From Pseudomonadota bacterium (lineage in GTDB: Bacteria > Pseudomonadota > Gammaproteobacteria > Burkholderiales > Burkholderiaceae_C), in the NCBI GenBank assembly GCA_029779845.1, contig JAKOZT010000105.1, positions 1 to 46,760 of the forward strand: 46,760 nucleotides of DNA, written 5' to 3'. Shown here one piece after another: positions 8,737-17,934 of this stretch. Made by a program: the position numbers and the translations under genes. The notes beneath the pieces were generated by a model, which made no database searches, had not been told where the DNA came from, and worked only from the letters and a program-made list of their open reading frames with translations. How positions within the stretch are numbered: position 1 is the first letter of the stretch; each line of letters begins with the position of its first letter.

Positions 8737-9524
8737 GCGCCCTGGCCCCAGCGCGGCGGGCGTTTGTCGATGAAGGCCTGCACGCCTTCCAGCGCGCTGT
8801 CGTCCATCATGTTGCAGGCCATCGTCTGGCCGGCATCGTCGTAGGCGGCGGCGATGCCTTTCTCCAACTGCCGATAGAACAGCGACTTGCCCATCGCCAG
8901 CGCGACGCGCGGCTTGGCGACGATGGCGGCGACCAGCGCTTCGACCGCCGCGTCGAGTTGATCCGGTTCGGCGACACGATTCACCAGGCCCTTGGCCTGC
9001 GCCTCGTCGGCCGAGATGAAGCCACCGGTGACCAGCATCTCGAACGCCGCCTTGCGCGACAGGTTGCGCGACAGCGCCACGCCCGGCGTCGAGCAGAAGA
9101 GGCCGAGGTTGACGCCGCTGACCGCGAAGCGCGCGTCGCGGCTGGCCACCGCCAGATCGCACATCGCAACGAGCTGGCAGCCCGCCGCGGTGGCGATGCC
9201 CTGCACGCGCGCGATCACCGGTACCGGCAGCTTCTGGATCGCCAGCATCACCTGCGTGCACTGCGCGAACAGCGTCTGGTAGTAGTCCAGCGAGGGCTCG
9301 GCGCGCATTTCCTTCAGGTCGTGGCCGGCGCAGAAGGCCTTGCCGGCAGCGCCCAGCACCACCACGCGCACCGACTCGTCCTTCGCCGCCGCTTCGAACT
9401 CGGCCAGCAGCGCCGCCAGCATCGCCTCCGACAAGGAATTGAAGGCATTCGGCCGGTTCAGCGTCAGCCGCAGCACGCCGCGTGCGTCGATCTCGCGCAG
9501 CACCAGAGCTTCATTCGTCGTCAT
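8733..9524 (-). CDS. Enoyl-CoA hydratase/isomerase family protein (ECHDC3-like crotonase)
   Basis: A 263-residue crotonase-fold protein. The oxyanion-hole regions are AFCAGHDLKEM and the VQGIATAAGCQLVAMCDLAVAS segment. The GVNLGLFCSTPGVALSR segment is characteristic of ECHDC3-type proteins. By eye, the position of the first catalytic glutamate of classical hydratases (rat E144) is Gly in FAVSGVNLG, while the second is retained in AAFEMLVTGG. A standard hydratase reaction is therefore uncertain. The gene starts 12 bp after the acyl-CoA ligase stop and is coupled to the L,D-transpeptidase by a 4-nt overlap. Confidence 0.85.
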   Translation of the reverse strand: MTTNEALVLREIDARGVLRLTLNRPNAFNSLSEAMLAALLAEFEAAAKDESVRVVVLGAAGKAFCAGHDLKEMRAEPSLDYYQTLFAQCTQVMLAIQKLPVPVIARVQGIATAAGCQLVAMCDLAVASRDARFAVSGVNLGLFCSTPGVALSRNLSRKAAFEMLVTGGFISADEAQAKGLVNRVAEPDQLDAAVEALVAAIVAKPRVALAMGKSLFYRQLEKGIAAAYDDAGQTMACNMMDDSALEGVQAFIDKRPPRWGQGA

Positions 9525-9536
9525 CGCATCGTCTCC

Positions 9537-11186
9537 TCATTCGATCGCCGAGGCGCTCTTCGCACGCTCGCGCAGCTGGAACTTCTGGATCTTGCCGGTC
9601 GAGGTCTTCGGAATCGCCTCGAAGCGGATCTCCTTCGGCACCTTGTAGCCCGCCAGCAGGCTCTTGCAGTGCGCGATCAGCTCCTCGGCCGTCACGTTCG
9701 CGCCCGGCTTCAGCTCCACGTAGGCCAGCGGCGTCTCGCCCCACTTCTCGTGCGGCCGCGCCACCACCGCGCAGGCCAGCACCGCGGCGTGGCGGTACAG
9801 CGCGTCTTCCACCTCGATCGAGCTGATGTTCTCGCCGCCGCTGATGATGATGTCCTTGCTGCGGTCCTTGATCTTCACGTAGCGATCCGGCTCCATCACC
9901 GCCAGGTCGCCGGTGTGGAACCAGCCGCCGTAGAAGGCCTTGGCGGTCGACGCCGGGTTCTTCAGGTAGCCCTTCATCACGATGTTGCCGCGGAACATGA
10001 TCTCGCCCATCGTCTGGCCGTCGGCCGGCGTGACCGCCAGCGTCTCGGGGTCGAGCACCGTCATGCCTTCCTGCAAGGCGTAGCGCACGCCCTGGCGGCC
10101 GTTCAGGCGCGTCTGCTCCGACAGGGATTCGCTCGCCCAGCCGTCGCGCTTGACCGCCACCGAGGCCGGGCCGTAGACCTCGGTCAGCCCGTAGACGTGC
10201 GTGATGTCGAAGCCGATCTTCGCCATGCCCTCGATCATCGAGGCCGGCGGCGCGGCGCCGGCCACCATGCCGCGCACCTTCTGGCGGATGCCTTCGCGCA
10301 GCGCGGGCGGCGCGGCGATGATCAGGTTGTGCACGATGGGTGCGGCGCAGTAGTGGTCGACGCCGTGCTCGCGCATCGCCGCGAGGATGGCGGGCGCCTC
10401 GACGCGGCGCAGGCAGACGTGAGTGCCGCCGAGCATCGCGATGGTCCACGGGAAGCACCAGCCGTTGCAGTGGAACATCGGCAGCGTCCACAGGTACTTC
10501 GGGAAGTGCGGCATGGTCCAGGTGGCCGCGTTGCACACCGCGTTCAGGTACGCGCCGCGGTGGTGCGTGACCACGCCCTTGGGGTCGCCGGTGGTGCCCG
10601 AGGTGTAGCTGACCGCGATCGCATCCCACTCGTCGCGCGGGCCGGCCAGCGTGGCCAGCGGCTCGTGCGCGGCCAGCAGCGCCTCGTACTCGTGCGCGCC
10701 CAGGCGCTCGCCGAGGCCGGTGTATTCGCTGTCGCACACGTCGATGACGATCGGGCTGCGGCCGTGCTCCGTCTTCAGCAGGCGCAGCGCCTCGCCCATC
10801 AGCGGCGCGAACTCGCGGTCGGTGATCACCACGGCGGCCTCGCAGTGGTTCATCTGCCAGGCCAGCAGCGGCGCGTCCAGCCGCGTGTTGAGCGTGTTGA
10901 TCACCGCGTTCAGCGCGGGGATCGCGTAATGCGCCTCGATCATCTCGGGCGTGTTCGGCAGCATCGTCGTCACCGTGCTGCCGCGGCCGACGGCCAAGGA
11001 TTTCAGCGCCGCCGCGAGGCGCGCGGAACGATCGCGCAGCGTGCGCCAGTCGTAGCGGCGCGCGCCGTGGATCACCGCCGGCAGGTCGCCGAACACCTCG
11101 GCGCTGCGCTCGACGAAGCTGATCGGGCTGAGCGCCACGTAGTTGGCGGGGTTCTTGTCGAGATCGCGGTCGTAGATGGTGTTCAT
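9537..11186 (-). CDS. Acyl-CoA synthetase (AMP-forming), DmdB/AlkK-like
   Basis: A 549-residue ANL-superfamily ligase that activates a carboxylic acid to its CoA thioester with ATP. The P-loop-like motif is SYTSGTTGDPKGVV. Further signatures are LPMFHCNGWCFPWT, HVYGLTEVYGP, the hinge GGWFHTGDLAVMEPDRYVKIKDRSKD and the C-terminal catalytic Lys in KTSTGKIQKFQLRE. The sequence resembles medium-chain acid and 3-methylmercaptopropionate-CoA ligases (DmdB group). The substrate cannot be fixed. It lies 1 bp downstream of metY and 12 bp upstream of the crotonase, so the three are very likely one transcript. Confidence 0.9.
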   Translation of the reverse strand: MNTIYDRDLDKNPANYVALSPISFVERSAEVFGDLPAVIHGARRYDWRTLRDRSARLAAALKSLAVGRGSTVTTMLPNTPEMIEAHYAIPALNAVINTLNTRLDAPLLAWQMNHCEAAVVITDREFAPLMGEALRLLKTEHGRSPIVIDVCDSEYTGLGERLGAHEYEALLAAHEPLATLAGPRDEWDAIAVSYTSGTTGDPKGVVTHHRGAYLNAVCNAATWTMPHFPKYLWTLPMFHCNGWCFPWTIAMLGGTHVCLRRVEAPAILAAMREHGVDHYCAAPIVHNLIIAAPPALREGIRQKVRGMVAGAAPPASMIEGMAKIGFDITHVYGLTEVYGPASVAVKRDGWASESLSEQTRLNGRQGVRYALQEGMTVLDPETLAVTPADGQTMGEIMFRGNIVMKGYLKNPASTAKAFYGGWFHTGDLAVMEPDRYVKIKDRSKDIIISGGENISSIEVEDALYRHAAVLACAVVARPHEKWGETPLAYVELKPGANVTAEELIAHCKSLLAGYKVPKEIRFEAIPKTSTGKIQKFQLRERAKSASAIE

Positions 11187-11187
11187 G

Positions 11188-12471
11188 TCAGTCTTCCGTC
11201 GCAGCGAGTGCCTGGTCGATGTCCCACAGGATGTCGTCGATGTGCTCCAGCCCCACCGACATGCGCACCATGTCGGGCAGCACGCCGGCGGCGCGCTGCT
11301 GCGCTTCGTCGAGCTGGCGGTGGGTGGTCGAGGCCGGGTGGATGATCAGCGTGCGCGTGTCGCCGATGTTGGCGAGATGGCTCATGAACTGCGCGGCTTC
11401 GATGAACTTCACGCCGGCTTGCAGCCCGCCCTTGACGCCGAAGGCGAGCAGACCCGAAGCGCCGCTCATCTGGCGCATCAGCAGTTCGTGCTGCGGATGG
11501 TCCGGCAGGCCCGGGTAGTTGACCCAGCCGACCTTCGGATGCTCACGCAGAAACTCGGCCACGCGCAGCGCGTTCGCGCAGTGCCGCTCCATGCGCAGCG
11601 GCAGCGTCTCGACGCCCTGCAGGATCTGCCAGGCGCTGGTGGGCGCCAGCGCCGCGCCGTAGACGCGCAGCGTCTCCATGCGCGCGCGCATCGTGAAGCC
11701 GAAGTCGCCGAAGGTCTCGTAGAACTTCACGCCGTGGTAGCCCGGCGAGGGCTCGGTCATGCCGGGAAAGTTTCCGTTGTCCCACGGAAAGCGGCCGCTT
11801 TCGACCAGCACGCCGGCCAGCGTGGTGCCGTGGCCGCCGAGGTACTTGGTGGCCGAGTGCACGACGATGTCGGCGCCGTGGCGGATCGGCTGGCACAGGA
11901 AGGGCGACGGCACGGTGTTGTCGATCACCAGCGGCACGCCGTGCGCATGCGCCACCTCGGCCACCGCGGCGATGTCGAGCACCACCAGGCTGGGGTTGCC
12001 CAGGCTCTCGACGAACACCGCGCGCGTGTTGGGCCGCATCGCGGCGGCGAAGGCCTCGGGCCGCGTCGCATCGACGAAGCTGGTCTCGATGCCGAACTTC
12101 GCGAGGTTCACCGCCAGCATCGTCACCGTGCCGCCGTACAGCGCGCCGGCGGCGACGACGTGATCGCCCTGCTTCAGGATCGTCATCAGCGCCATCGCCT
12201 CCGCCGCCATGCCGCTGGCCGAGGCCACGGCCGCGCGGCCGCCTTCGAGCGCGGCGATGCGCTCCTCCAGCGCCGCCACCGTCGGGTTGCTCAGCCGCGA
12301 GTAGACGTTGCCGAAGGTCTGCAGGTTGAAGAGCGACGCGGCGTGCTCGGCACTGTCGAACACGAAGCTGGTGGTCTGGTAGATCGGCAGCGCCCGCGCG
12401 CCGGTGGCGGCGTCGGGGATCTGGCCGGCGTGGATGGCCAGCGTCTCGGGCTTGAAATCGTGGTCGGCCAT
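11188..12471 (-). CDS. metY: O-acetylhomoserine aminocarboxypropyltransferase (sulfhydrylase)
   Basis: A 427-residue PLP enzyme of the Cys/Met metabolism family. It makes homocysteine (or methionine, with methanethiol) from O-acetylhomoserine. It begins with the MetY-type ETLAIHAGQIPDAATGARALPIYQTTSF and shows the PLP lysine K209 in HSATKYLGGHGTT. Length and the long insertion around PWDNGNFPGMTEPSPGYHG are typical of MetY rather than the shorter MetB/MetC enzymes. It follows the CoA-binding protein gene by 11 bp and precedes the acyl-CoA ligase by 1 bp. Confidence 0.93.
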   Translation of the reverse strand: MADHDFKPETLAIHAGQIPDAATGARALPIYQTTSFVFDSAEHAASLFNLQTFGNVYSRLSNPTVAALEERIAALEGGRAAVASASGMAAEAMALMTILKQGDHVVAAGALYGGTVTMLAVNLAKFGIETSFVDATRPEAFAAAMRPNTRAVFVESLGNPSLVVLDIAAVAEVAHAHGVPLVIDNTVPSPFLCQPIRHGADIVVHSATKYLGGHGTTLAGVLVESGRFPWDNGNFPGMTEPSPGYHGVKFYETFGDFGFTMRARMETLRVYGAALAPTSAWQILQGVETLPLRMERHCANALRVAEFLREHPKVGWVNYPGLPDHPQHELLMRQMSGASGLLAFGVKGGLQAGVKFIEAAQFMSHLANIGDTRTLIIHPASTTHRQLDEAQQRAAGVLPDMVRMSVGLEHIDDILWDIDQALAATED

Positions 12472-12482
12472 GAGGGCGAACG

Positions 12483-12944
12483 CTACACCGGACGCCGCGC
12501 CGAGATCACCCGGGTGTTCACCCCTGCCCAGTTCAGCCCGCCGAACAGGCGCGCATGTTCGATCTTGACGCAGCGGTCCATCACCGAATCCATGCCGGCC
12601 GCGCGCGCGACTTCATCGGCCTCGAGGTTCTTCACGCCGAGCTGCTGCCACAGGCACTTCGCGCCGATCGCCGCCGCGGCGCGCGCGATCGGCGGCACGT
12701 CGCCGGGCTTGCGGAACACGTCGACCATGTCGACCTCGAAGGGGATCGCTTCGAGCGTCGGATAGCAGCGCTCGCCCAGCACCTGCTCGTAGCGCGGGTT
12801 GACCGGCACGATGCGGTAGCCGTGCTGCTGCAGGTACTTGGCCGCGAAGTAGCTCGGCCGGTGCCACTCGGCCGACAGGCCGACCACCGCGATGGTGCGG
12901 CAGGTCTTCAGGATGCGACGCAGGTCGCTGATGGTGTCGGCCAT
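12483..12944 (-). CDS. CoA-binding domain protein (YccU-like)
   Basis: A 153-residue protein consisting of one Rossmann-type CoA-binding domain. Visible segments are CRTIAVVGLSAEWHRPSYF near the N-terminus, YRIVPVNPRYEQVLGE, the VDMVDVFRKPGDVPPIAR stretch and AKCLWQQLGVKN. The family is like the nucleotide-binding half of succinyl-CoA synthetase alpha but has no catalytic partner, and its role is unknown. It heads the metY-acs-ech-ldt run. The start MADTISDLRR is chosen; an ATG 8 codons upstream is possible. It begins 41 bp downstream of the aceA terminator hairpin. Confidence 0.85.
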   Translation of the reverse strand: MADTISDLRRILKTCRTIAVVGLSAEWHRPSYFAAKYLQQHGYRIVPVNPRYEQVLGERCYPTLEAIPFEVDMVDVFRKPGDVPPIARAAAAIGAKCLWQQLGVKNLEADEVARAAGMDSVMDRCVKIEHARLFGGLNWAGVNTRVISARRPV

Positions 12945-12976
12945 GCGCAAACGATAGCAGGCGCGCATCGCGTGCC

Positions 12977-13005
12977 AAAGAAAAGGGCCCGGCATCGCCG
13001 GGCCC
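12977..13005 (-). terminator. Intrinsic terminator of aceA
   Basis: A perfect inverted repeat, GGGCCCGGC at 12985-12993 and GCCGGGCCC at 12997-13005, has a 3-nt loop. On the minus strand it is followed by TTTTCTTT (12984-12977). It starts 25 bp after the isocitrate lyase stop codon, the expected place and polarity for a Rho-independent terminator. Confidence 0.88.
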
Positions 13006-13030
13006 GCCGTCGCCTCCCGCGCGAAGCGCG

Positions 13031-14329
<1,299 letters not shown>

Positions 14330-14392
14330 GGAGACCTCCGGTGAGTGGGTGAGTTGATGGACTCAAGGTTAGCCACGCCGGCAGCACATGGG

Positions 14393-14431
14393 AAGACTTA
14401 TGTCTTATAGAAGACTAAATAAATTCATCAA
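14393..14431 (-). promoter_or_regulatory. Putative aceA promoter with overlapping AAGAC/GTCTT operator
   Basis: On the minus strand TTGATG (14431-14426) and TATAAG (14409-14404) are separated by 16 bp and resemble -35 and -10 boxes, about 75 bp upstream of aceA. The sequence AAGAC-N4-GTCTT-N4-AAGAC (14393-14397, 14402-14406, 14411-14415) forms two overlapping inverted repeats across and next to the -10 box. This is a good place for a repressor. The surrounding DNA is clearly more AT-rich than the genes. The regulator is unknown. Confidence 0.55.
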
Positions 14432-14518
14432 TTTAATCAATGGCTTGTGAAATTCGTTCCGGGATGCGGAAGTTCGTTCTCCACGATGAGAAAGATTGCG
14501 GCGGCGCAGCATCAAGCC

Positions 14519-15883
14519 TTACCGCGATGCGAAACGCGCTTCTCTGATCGTGAAAAGGAATTCGGTCAGTGCCGTCACCAGCGGTTGCGCGGCCTCTGCG
14601 CTCATGGCCGGCGCCACCAGCAGCATGTTGTGGAAGGGCGTGACGAGGATGCCGCGGTTCAGCAGCCACAGGTGCAGCGTGCGTTCGAGGTCTTCGTCCA
14701 TCGCCGCCCGCGCCTGCGCCGCATCGCGCGGCGGCTGTTCGCAGAACTGCAGCTCCATGCGCGCGCCCAGGCGCGTCACGCTCCAGGGCACGCCTGCCTG
14801 CGCGATCGCCGCGCGCAGCTGCGCTTCGATCGCGGCGGCGCTGGTCAGCATGCGTTCGTAGTTCGCCGGCGTCACCACCTCGCCCAGGCTGGCGCGCAGC
14901 GCGGCCATCGCCAGCAGGTTGGCCGACAGCGTCGTGCCGATGCCGGAGTGGCCATCGGGCGCGGCGCGCTTGGCGGCTTCCATGCGCCTGTTGATCGCTT
15001 CGCTGAAGCCGTAGACGGCGCACGGCAGCCCGCCGGCGATCGCCTTGCCGATGACGAGGAAGTCGGGCGCAAGCCCTTCGACGCGCGCATGCCCGCCCCA
15101 GCCGCTGGACAAGGTGTGCGTCTCGTCGAGCACGAACAGCGTGCCGTGCTGCCGGCAGGCCTTCTGCAACTGCGCCAGGAAGCCCGGCAGCGGCGGCACC
15201 AGGCCGCAGTTGGTCAGCGCGGGTTCGGTCAGCACGCAGGCGATGTCGCCGCGCGCCAAGGCGTGCTCCACCGCGGCGATGTCGTTGAAGGGCACGACCA
15301 CCGTGCCGAGCGCGAGATCGTGCACTTGCCCGAGCAGGCTGGCGCGCGTCAGCGTGCGGCCGTGGGCGTCCATGTCGACCAGCGTGTCGTCGACGGTGCC
15401 GTGGTAGCAGCCGTCGAACACCAGCACCTTCGGCCGGCCGGTGATCGCACGCGCCCAGCGCAGCACGAAGCGGTTCGCGTCGCTGGCGCTCAGCGTCACC
15501 TGCCAGCGCGGCAGGCCGAAGCAGTGCGCGAGGCGCTCGCCGACCTCGGCGCTCAGCGTCGAGGGCAGCATCGCCGTCAGCCCGCGCTGCGCCTGCGCGG
15601 CGATCGCCTGCGCCACCGGGGCCGGGCTGTGGCCGAACATCGCGCCGCTGTCGCCGAGGCAGAAGTCGAGGTACTCGTGGCCGTCGGCGCACCACAGGCG
15701 ATGCCCTTCGGCGCGCGCCACGTGCAGCACGGCGGGCGCCGGCCAGTCGCGCATCCAGTGCAGCGGCACGCCGAACAGGTAGTGGCGCGCGTCCTCTTCG
15801 GCCAGCGCAACGCTGCGCGGATGCGTCTCGAGGTAGCGGTGCCGCTCGCGCTCCAGCAGCGCGGCGAGTTGGGCTCTAATCAT
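14519..15883 (-). CDS. Class-III PLP aminotransferase, HemL (glutamate-1-semialdehyde aminomutase)-like
   Basis: A 454-residue fold-type I PLP enzyme. It shows FCLGDSGAMFGHSPAPV, the LSASDANRFVLRWARAITGR substrate loop, VFDGCYHGTVDD, the PLP-contact D253 in FVLDETHTL, and the PLP lysine K280 in VIGKAIAGG. Motifs resemble HemL more than GabT or SpuC. The position usually written DEV is DET here. A second hemL-type function in haem synthesis seems unlikely in this context. It diverges from the agmatinase-family gene (33 bp between starts), which suggests a linked role in guanidino or amino compound catabolism. The substrate is unknown. Confidence 0.8.
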   Translation of the reverse strand: MIRAQLAALLERERHRYLETHPRSVALAEEDARHYLFGVPLHWMRDWPAPAVLHVARAEGHRLWCADGHEYLDFCLGDSGAMFGHSPAPVAQAIAAQAQRGLTAMLPSTLSAEVGERLAHCFGLPRWQVTLSASDANRFVLRWARAITGRPKVLVFDGCYHGTVDDTLVDMDAHGRTLTRASLLGQVHDLALGTVVVPFNDIAAVEHALARGDIACVLTEPALTNCGLVPPLPGFLAQLQKACRQHGTLFVLDETHTLSSGWGGHARVEGLAPDFLVIGKAIAGGLPCAVYGFSEAINRRMEAAKRAAPDGHSGIGTTLSANLLAMAALRASLGEVVTPANYERMLTSAAAIEAQLRAAIAQAGVPWSVTRLGARMELQFCEQPPRDAAQARAAMDEDLERTLHLWLLNRGILVTPFHNMLLVAPAMSAEAAQPLVTALTEFLFTIREARFASR

Positions 15884-15916
15884 GGCCCGCCCAGTGTGCA
15901 GCAGGATCTTCCAGCG

Positions 15917-16837
15917 ATGAGCGCCTTCGCCTTCCTCTCCAACAACGCCTTCCTGAAGGCGCCGGCCGCGAGCGCGGCGACGCCCTACGCGGTGGCCGGC
16001 ATCGCCTGGGACGGCTCGGTGACCAATCGCCCCGGCGCGCGCATGGCGCCGCGCGCGATCCGCGAAGCGAGCCACATGCTGTGCGACGCGATCCACCCGC
16101 ACTTCGATCTCTCGCCCGAAGGCCGGCTCGGCGACGCCGGCGACCTGCCGTTGCCCAACACCAGCCTGGAGGCGATGCGCGAGGCGATGATGCCGCTGGT
16201 CGGCCAGCTGATCCGCGCGCACCACATGGCCTGGCTGGGCGGCGACCACAGCATCACGCTGCCGCTGCTGCGCGCCTACCGGCAGTGGCTGGGCCAGCCG
16301 CTCGCGGTGATCCACTTCGACGCGCACTGCGACACCTGGGAAGACCACTTCGGCGAGCCCAGCGGCCACGGCACCTGGGTCTACGAGGCGATCCAGGAAG
16401 GCCTGGTGATCCGCGAGTGCTTCACGCAGCTGGGCATCCGCTCGGCCGGCGTGCGCGAGGCGCGCGACTACGTGCGCGACCAGGGCGGCCAGATCTTCAC
16501 CGCGCGCGACCTGCGCGGTCTCGAAAGCCCGGCGCAGCTCGCGCCGGTGCTGAACGCGATCCGCGCGCGCCTCGCTGCGCACGGCCATCCGCCCGTCTAC
16601 CTGAGCCTGGACATCGACTGCCTGGACCCCGCCTTCGCGCCCGGCACCGGCACGCCCGAGCCGGGCGGCATGAGCACCAACCAGGTGCTTTCCGTGCTCG
16701 AAGAACTGGCCGACCTCCCCTTCGTGGGGATGGATTGCGTCGAGGTCGCACCACCTTACGACCATGCCGAACTGAGCAGCCAGGCGGCCGCCAATTTCGT
16801 CTGGGCCTACCTGTGCGGCAGACTGAAAAACGCTTGA
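15917..16837 (+). CDS. speB: Ureohydrolase, agmatinase family
   Basis: A 306-residue binuclear manganese ureohydrolase that releases urea from a guanidino substrate, most simply agmatine to putrescine. Metal-binding motifs are WLGGDHSIT, FDAHCDTW and the LSLDIDCLDPAFAPGTGTPE segment. Length fits SpeB. Guanidinobutyrase or another guanidino acid hydrolase is an alternative, because these share all visible motifs. The putrescine uptake and breakdown genes starting 1.2 kb downstream support the agmatinase reading. The start at 15917 gives MSAFAFLSNNAFLKAP. Confidence 0.85.
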   Translation: MSAFAFLSNNAFLKAPAASAATPYAVAGIAWDGSVTNRPGARMAPRAIREASHMLCDAIHPHFDLSPEGRLGDAGDLPLPNTSLEAMREAMMPLVGQLIRAHHMAWLGGDHSITLPLLRAYRQWLGQPLAVIHFDAHCDTWEDHFGEPSGHGTWVYEAIQEGLVIRECFTQLGIRSAGVREARDYVRDQGGQIFTARDLRGLESPAQLAPVLNAIRARLAAHGHPPVYLSLDIDCLDPAFAPGTGTPEPGGMSTNQVLSVLEELADLPFVGMDCVEVAPPYDHAELSSQAAANFVWAYLCGRLKNA

Positions 16838-16848
16838 GCTGACGCAAG

Positions 16849-16863
16849 TGCTGCACTGCAGCA
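16849..16863. promoter_or_regulatory. Palindrome between speB and the hemerythrin gene
   Basis: TGCTGCA and TGCAGCA flank one central C, a 15-bp perfect dyad. The loop is too short for an RNA hairpin, so a DNA-binding site is the likelier reading. It lies 46 bp before the hemerythrin start. The binding factor is unknown. Confidence 0.3.
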
Positions 16864-16908
16864 GCGCGCGAAAAATGCCACCGACACAACAGCGTTGCGG
16901 AGGTGAGC

Positions 16909-17445
16909 ATGGGTTCGGTGATCAAGCTCGACACGGCCGGCGGTGAGTTCAAGGCGCTCGATGCCTGCCACCAGCAGATCGCCGCGCATCTGGACCGCCT
17001 CGGCGTGCTGATCGCGCACCTCGCAGACCAGGGCGTCGACGCCCACGCGCAGCACGAGGCGCGCGAGATCGAGGCCTTCTTCTCCGCCACCTCGCAGCAG
17101 CACCATGCCGACGAGGAAGCCAAGGTGTTCCCCGCGCTGCTCGCCTCGGGCGACGAGGCGCTGGTGGCCACCGTGCGCATGCTGCAGCAGGACCACGGCT
17201 GGATCGAGGAGGACTGGCTCGCGCTCGCGCCGCAGCTGCGCGCCATCGCCGCGGGCTACAGCTGGTACGACCCGGCCGAGCTGCAGCACGGCATCGAGGT
17301 GTTCCTCGAACTCTGCCGCGAGCACATCGCGCTGGAGGAGTCGGTGATCTACCCCGAGGCCAAGGCCTTCGCCGCCAAGCTGGCGCGGCGCCGCGCCGCG
17401 CGCGGGCCGCTGACGTTCACAGCGGAAGCGCCGTCGTCTTCTTGA
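16909..17445 (+). CDS. Hemerythrin HHE domain protein
   Basis: A 178-residue cytoplasmic protein with a four-helix HHE cation-binding domain. Candidate di-iron ligands are H21, H65/H66 and E69/E70 (QQHHADEEAKVFP), H96 (QQDHGWIEED), and H139 with E143 (EHIALEESVIYP). Such proteins bind oxygen or nitric oxide or protect against oxidative stress; the role here is not fixed. The ATG at 16909 is preferred over a GTG at 16903 because GGAGG (16899-16903) is 5 nt upstream of the ATG. The last 29 bp overlap the 3' end of the convergent Lrp-type gene. Confidence 0.87.
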   Translation: MGSVIKLDTAGGEFKALDACHQQIAAHLDRLGVLIAHLADQGVDAHAQHEAREIEAFFSATSQQHHADEEAKVFPALLASGDEALVATVRMLQQDHGWIEEDWLALAPQLRAIAAGYSWYDPAELQHGIEVFLELCREHIALEESVIYPEAKAFAAKLARRRAARGPLTFTAEAPSSS

Positions 17446-17896
17446 CGGTGCGCAGCACCAGCATCGAGTTCGAGCGCGCCACGCCCGGCAGGTGCATCAG
17501 CACCTGCGAGTGGAAGCGCTCCAGATCCTCGGCGTCGCGGTAGGTGAAGCGGATCAGGTAGTCGTTCTCGCCCGCCACGTAGTAGCAGTCGAGGATCTCC
17601 GGCGTGTCGCGCACCGCCTGCTCGAAGGCTTCGAGCAGCGGCGTGCTCATGCTCTCGAGGTTCAGGATGGTGTAGCTGATGCCGTGCTTGCCCACCGCCT
17701 TGGGGTTGAGCAGCGCGACGTAGCCGGCGATCACGCCAGCCTCTTCGAGCGCCTTGACGCGCCGCAGGCAGGCCGAGGGCGAGAGGTGCACGCGCTGCGC
17801 CAGCTCCTGGTTGGAGATGCGGCCGTCGTGCTGCAGCACGTCGAGGATGCCGCGGTCGATCGAATCCAGTTGCACGTCCGAGGCTTTGTTTCGCAT
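17417..17896 (-). CDS. Lrp/AsnC family transcriptional regulator
   Basis: A 159-residue regulator with an N-terminal helix-turn-helix (DSIDRGILDVLQHDGRISNQ, then LSPSACLRRVKALEEAGVI) and a C-terminal RAM/AsnC ligand domain (VRDTPEILDCYYVAGENDYL). Length is standard for Lrp. It diverges from the omega-amino acid aminotransferase that begins the polyamine block. Two palindromic elements sit in the 127-bp gap, so local control of that gene in response to an amino acid or amine is likely. Its 3' end overlaps the convergent hemerythrin gene by 29 bp. Confidence 0.93.
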   Translation of the reverse strand: MRNKASDVQLDSIDRGILDVLQHDGRISNQELAQRVHLSPSACLRRVKALEEAGVIAGYVALLNPKAVGKHGISYTILNLESMSTPLLEAFEQAVRDTPEILDCYYVAGENDYLIRFTYRDAEDLERFHSQVLMHLPGVARSNSMLVLRTVKKTTALPL

Positions 17897-17934
17897 GGTC
17901 TGCGTTTATCTCGCCATTTCGCCGCATGATATTG

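Noticed and set aside
8391..11345. Plus-strand open frame of about 980 codons opposite the crotonase and acyl-CoA ligase genes
   Set aside because: Antisense shadow of conserved enzymes; Arg/His/Leu-rich without motifs.
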